In this document: positions 42,131 through 47,326 of the stretch, in pieces | How positions within the stretch are numbered: position 1 is the stretch's first letter | Layout: every line of letters starts with the position of its first letter | Assembly: GCF_001949145.1 (NCBI RefSeq) | Contig: NW_019091402.1 | Span: 1-47,326 of the forward strand | Direction of reading: 5' to 3' | Source of the DNA: Acanthaster planci | Taxonomy: Eukaryota; Echinodermata; Asteroidea; Valvatida; Acanthasteridae | Length of the DNA: 47,326 nucleotides | Notes under the pieces: model-generated | Databases searched by the model: none | Told to the model about the DNA's origin: nothing | The model's input: the letters and a program-made list of their open reading frames with translations, nothing else | Program-made: the position numbers and the translations under genes

Positions 42131-44658
42131 CAGTCAACGCAGCGGCGGCTTCCTTACTCATCCATCTTACTCAAGGTAGCTCTCATTGGCTGCAGCAAAG
42201 GCAATATTACACACACGATCAAATGTGAGTGACGTACATGTATGAAGCACAAGCTGTGTATATGCATGATGCACACCCTGAATGTGCACGTATATAATAC
42301 TGGACCATACTTGTATTGATTAATTACACATTGATCCCTTTGCAAGGACGAACACCGGCTTCCTTATTTTGCATAATTATTAATGTCGAAGTTTGATGAG
42401 AACAGAGTGGCAATTGGACATGGATGTGAAACGGCATGACGAAATGACAGACTTTGCACGAAATAAACCGTCTCTTAAAAAGGAATTTTTATATTACGGC
42501 TTATGTGTGTGCAAGCATTAGACAAATACACAGTGCATATATGAACAGCCTCCATTCATGTACCTGCACTTCTTATACCAATTAATTTGTAGTAAATAAA
42601 AACACTAAAGTGTGCAGGTACCCAGAATTCACATTAGCAGCAAACTGTCTGAAGCAAACAAGACTGCAACGCTCATCATAAGAAAATTTTATCCACTGAA
42701 TATCAATTTCTTCAATATCATTCTTTCCTAGTCATACCTCTAAGGTCTTTGAGGATTGTCACCCTTCAGGGGAAAAAAATACATGTATTTACCGAGCATA
42801 AGTCACAGTGCACTGCTTAATACATGAAAGATTTACAAGTTAACATTCAAACACCAAACAACTACTGATGAAGAGAGTCACCTTGGATTTTTGACTGATC
42901 TTTGACCTAGGTCTATTATTCTGTCAATTCCTTTGACCCATTAAACTTTAAATCCATTTCAAGCGCACAATACTATTGTGAATCTTGAGTGTCCTATCTG
43001 TTGACCATATCAAGGCATTTTCATTTTCAAATTGAAGTTTAACAGATGTTTAAACATTTCTACAATACAGATCTCTGGAGAAATGTGACTTCTACTTCTT
43101 TTAAAACAAAGACAGACCATGCAATTTGGAATATATGCAGTGCCCATTTCAATATAACGGTCCCCAGGAAATGTACCCAAAATATTAAAACTGGTTAAAT
43201 CCAAAGCACAAAGGGATTAACAGGCTTGTCTGCATCACTGGGAAATCACATGTCAATATATACCTGTTCAAACACTTCAAAGAAACACATCTGCAAAGTA
43301 AAACCTGTGCTTCACAGAGAATTCCAGGGCATGAATCAAATTAACCAAGGTTTGCAAAAGCACTACAACCCAAGTACAAGAAAGTGTGCTACCTCAGCAC
43401 AAATATACACGTACTGTACAGTACATCCAGCACAATGTACATACATGTACATGTACATGTATAGTATACAGCAAAGGGGTTTTTTTTTTCATTTTTCTTT
43501 TTAGTTTTTACTGTTCACAATGCATTATGATTGACGACTTTTCTTAAAATACTATTCTTGTGTGTAGTTTTGCACGTTCCTCAAAAAGGGAAAAAAAACC
43601 CTACCTGTCAAATAACTGACCTTTGTATGCTTCTGACAATGGGATCAGAACACAATGCATGTTATGGGTTCAAGAGGGGCATTTCTGCAACAATACATTG
43701 TACATGTACATTCCCTCTTCCAATCCAAACAAACAGTGCGCAGGTACTGTAGTGCTGGTACGTGCATGCACATGAATGTTGCAATATTTGTTTCTCTTTC
43801 TTGTACTACTGCCAAAGTGGGTAACACTTGGTTTTGCTCATCAGAGGGTTTTTTTATTTGGGTAAAAGTTCAATAGTGTTTTATTCTCTGGACTGAACAG
43901 CGGTCGAGTGTGCTATTCAGATAAACCAATTTGAATCAGCACAAAGAGGTAAATTTAGTTTAATGAGGAAACAATGGATAGAAGGTTCCAAAGTAAGAAA
44001 CGAAACTGAGGAGTTACAATGCCAATTCAGCAAAATATTGAAATGGATTAGCCCTACCAAAGCTCAATGCTTAATCCCAAATCTCAAAATTGCATGTAAG
44101 GAATCACAACCTCCCCATGATTTTTTTTGTAACCCACCAAATCAGTGTCTCCAGTTCAAATGTGAAATCTACGCGACAGATCAAGGATTGCGCAATGCAG
44201 ACTGATACTTCAAGAACTCACAAATCAAAAGCTGGACTTTTTCACAAATCATTTGGTACATGAGGTAATGCAACCTAGAGTAAACCTAAAGGACTCCAAC
44301 ATCTCAGACTCTTTGCTTTTTGTGGTCTGAAAGACTTGGTTACAATGACTAAAAAAAAACAGATTTCTACCGTGGGCTTGCCCTGCTGGCCAATGTACAA
44401 TACTGGTGGGCATCTTATCATAAGCATCCACTACTGATCCCCCCCAAAAAAAAAATCAACCACCTGATAAGGACCTGATAGACTGCTGGTCATTGTCCAC
44501 AATTGTTGCACCACAGCAGAGGTATTGCAGAATGTTGTCTGGTAAAAACCGCAGTGCAAGAGAGGCAGGAAATATGGACAGGAAATCAGTTAACTGTTGA
44601 GCTTTAGAAACCAATCACCGACTTTGTATAGGAAGTTAGACACGTGATGGAAGGAACT
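42131..44658. other. Intergenic, nothing recognised except a TACATGTA microsatellite
   Basis: A short (acatgt)n-type tract, acatgtacatgtacatgtat, lies at about 43443-43462. No protein-like ORF or RNA gene was seen. Confidence 0.5.
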
Positions 44659-44728
44659 TTAACCCTAACCCCCTAGGGTGTATGTAAAATTGTATTAGAA
44701 TTGGAAGATTTGGGAGTGTTAGGGTTAA
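44659..44728. repeat. 70-bp TTAACCCTAAC...GTTAGGGTTAA element (copy 2)
   Basis: Same length and same internal words as the element at 23286-23355 (ctagggtgtatgtaaaattg, then ggaagatttgggagtg). TTAA at both ends. Two copies at the same length 21 kb apart indicate a dispersed small element, not chance palindromes. Confidence 0.85.
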
Positions 44729-46815
44729 AAAGCAACAAGCTATTCCCTAAACCTCCTTCCTACACATACTGTACTGTACCTTTCATACCAAAGTTAAGAT
44801 GCTAGGCTAATTCATTGATGCATCTACAAGGAGTTTAGCAGATGCAAAAACATCTGTTCTTACATTGAAAGGCATTGTAGATGTTCATACGTTCAGCTGA
44901 AGTTCAGGGAGTGAGCAGAACATACATGCACATATAATTTCGATACGAACTTCATCAGTGTCCATGTGATGCGTTAAACCTCAGTTGATTTCAGAACAGT
45001 GTAAAAGGCAGTCGTCCAATGGGTTAAGGGCCAACTCGTGTGTACAAATCCAACTGCAGTTTTGGCATGGATCTCACGTGTGAAGTTCATTGATGCATTA
45101 AGAACCTCATCAGGGTTTGTCTCACCATGCATGTCAGGTGAAATGTAAATATACAGTAGAGGTATAACACAGGTGCTGTATTTCACACACTGTATACTTC
45201 GATTTCAAGGGGGATCTTCAAACTCAGGTCAGCTTGTTGTGTTTTTTTTAACCACTGAGGATTTTTCAAGCCAGTAAATTCTCTCAGTAATCATTATGCA
45301 ATCACTTGGGATGGTACAATGTCATCCAATATTTAATAGGTTCTCATCACCAAAATCATGTTTTGTGGTCAGAAAAACAAACAGCCCCTTGCTGGAAGGT
45401 GCAAACCACATTTACCACAGTTTGCCTGCTCATTGTTTGTTAAGGTGATTTGATAGCACTTGGGGAACAATGGACCCTCCTTATCAGGGTTGATTGTACC
45501 AAGTCTTGCCCAAATATTGACCGAAAATTTTTTATCTCACTTTGTGATATTGTTACTCCATACCAGCTGACTACAGTGCCATTTAGGTAGCTACTTACCG
45601 TTGATACATAATATTTCAACATCCTAATCATAAGGTTAGTTTCCTCATTAAAAAAAGGAAGAAAAATAACTATATAAAGAATTTTTTATCTTCACTGTAA
45701 CAATGTTAAATTTCCCCAAAAAACCGACAAATACAGAAACAGAAGTTATGCATCCTCATATTTTGTCAGCTTGTTAATACATCTACCAAGCAAAGATTAT
45801 GCAACCAAGCAGAAGACCAATACTCCATGAATGTCTACTCTGGTGGTTTATTTAGTTTCTGCAAACCAGTTCATAATAACTAGTAACTACTGTCTACAGG
45901 ACAAAGACTATTGAGTGTACCGGTGCAGATATTGTAGAATAGTATCGATTGACTCCACTTACAAATTTTGGAAATTATCAGAACTGAGAAACACGTGTCC
46001 AACTACGCACGTTTACCACTTTAGAAAATTTTCATGTAGAGAAGTTCCAAATCCTCACCGATGTACTCCTTGTGGTTCTGGAAAGTATTTCATGTGAACG
46101 GCTTTTACAAACCAGCACACTGCAAGTAAGTACAGTATGGTGCTTCACACCATGTGATTCTACCTCCATGTTCACACATACCCCACAGGTTTTGCAATAT
46201 CGGCAAGTTTTTGCGGTCCTACAGTTTACACTTGAACTTTGTCCTGGGGGTATTCCTATGGGGATTTTCTGCCACAAACACCTGGAAACCTTGGGATATA
46301 TCCAGTTGTGAACTTCAGTGACTTTGTACTGTACATGTAGACAAGTATAAGCATGAAGATAGAGGACCTTGAAAACCACTCTTAATTACTCGGATCAGTT
46401 CACACTTAATGTCCTATTTAAATACCAGGATTCTATTTTAAGGTTTTGAGCAGTTTTTTATGTTAGCCCGCATTATATGTAGATGTAGATGCGGGTGAAC
46501 GACTGCATGCACAATTCTGATCTCTTGGCCATGCATTGTGTCCAAAATTAGACAATTTTTTATTTTATTTTTTCGATTTTTATTCATTCATGCTGACACT
46601 GACAAAAACAACAAGAGTTGAAATAGAACAGACGTTATAATGAAAACAAATGTAAATGTACATTGACATATATTGTGAATAGAGAATTAATGAGCAACTA
46701 CAGATGAGAAAAACAAGTGACAATCTGGATTTTTTTGTGTCGCATTGGGAGATCAACTTTGAGTTCACTCTACAGCAATGGAGAATTGGAGATGTGCCAA
46801 AGGTAGGGACAATAA
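44729..46815. other. Intergenic, nothing recognised
   Basis: Short ORFs only, none with a recognisable domain or supported splice sites. AT-rich. Confidence 0.5.
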
Positions 46816-46819
46816 TACT

Positions 46820-47245
46820 TCCTGAGAAAGTCAGTGTTGTAGTCGCGTACTTTCCGAGTACCAACATTCTCCGCACAATACTGAACTGGGTAAGAGGGAA
46901 TAAAGCCAGAGTGCACAGGCATTTGATGGTAAATGGGCAAAGGTAAGATTACAAAATAAATGTTAGACTTCAGACACTCCCAGTTGTGTAAAATTTAAGT
47001 TTTAAGGAGAAAAGTACTCGGAAAGTACTCGGCCGAGTACTTTCAAGTAGTTTTGTCCTAAAAAGTTAATTTTAATCAAACAGTGAAGGTCTGAAGTCAT
47101 TATGTTGCTTTGTAATCTTACCTTTATGCATGTACCATCAAATGCCGACGTACTTAAGCTTTGTTCCCTCCTAACTAGTTAAATATTTGGTAGAAAACTT
47201 GGTTCTCACAATACTCGACTACATCACTGGAGAAAGTCAGTTCCA
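46820..47245. mobile_element. 430-bp imperfect palindrome with a perfect 24-bp centre
   Basis: The centre, 47021-47044, is a perfect 24-bp palindrome around gtactcggccgagtac. Flanking arms pair over long distances: 46920-46977 (gcatttgatggta...ggtaagattacaaa...gacttcagac) with 47090-47145, and further out 46880-46915 and about 46838-46845 with 47150-47220. Coordinates of paired segments sum to about 94065 throughout, as expected for one hairpin. No coding function is likely, since any ORF here is mirrored. Foldback transposon or MITE. Confidence 0.85.
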
Positions 47246-47326
47246 AAATTTTGATCCACAAACAAACACTGTAAACTGTATGCTTATATATGTACATGTT
47301 TACTACTTGTTCAAGAAAAATAGCCT

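Noticed and set aside
46704-46946. 80-codon plus-strand ORF near the right edge
   Set aside because: Much of it lies in the left arm of the 430-bp palindrome, so an independent coding role is unlikely.

Overview
This is eukaryotic, intron-rich, AT-rich DNA. The genes are split by GT-AG introns, the CpG-rich stretches are short, and the intergenic DNA is full of short tandem repeats, palindromes, MITE-like elements and TACATGTA-type words. The recognised proteins are animal proteins (a HURP/DLGAP5 spindle protein and a patched-domain protein). The repeat style suggests a marine invertebrate deuterostome, most likely an echinoderm. That placement is inference from style, not proof.

Layout, left to right. 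(1) 1-7.9 kb: no convincing gene. It holds a 74-bp tandem repeat, two copies of a TTAA-flanked MITE (piggyBac-like), a hairpin repeat, two tRNA-like SINE heads in opposite orientation and a 49-bp minisatellite. (2) 7.9-11.4 kb, minus strand: a small putative gene that I cannot name ('gene X'). Its four exons join in phase, but the second holds a 59-bp minisatellite that breaks the frame and the last has an apparent 1-nt frameshift. It looks like a decaying or misassembled gene. (3) 13.2-24.3 kb, minus strand: a complete DLGAP5/HURP gene. Fifteen coding exons join phase-perfectly into about 868 codons, with one likely 5'UTR exon and candidate promoters. Two tandem decayed copies of one of its own exons lie in the intron upstream of that exon. 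(4) 24.4-29.0 kb: AT-rich intergenic DNA, nothing recognised. (5) 29.08-32.48 kb, minus strand: a complete three-exon patched-domain (PTCHD3-like, RND/SSD family) membrane protein of 910 aa. (6) 32.5-47.3 kb: upstream or non-coding DNA. It contains eleven copies of a TCAACAAACTTT motif, mostly between 38.6 and 42.2 kb, a 70-bp TTAACCCTAA-ended palindrome and, at the right edge, a 430-bp imperfect palindrome.

All three genes lie on the minus strand. HURP is a mitotic microtubule and kinetochore-fibre protein. The patched-like protein is a multipass transporter-type protein with no obvious functional tie to HURP. No bacterial-type operon, CRISPR array, rRNA or clearly functional tRNA is present.
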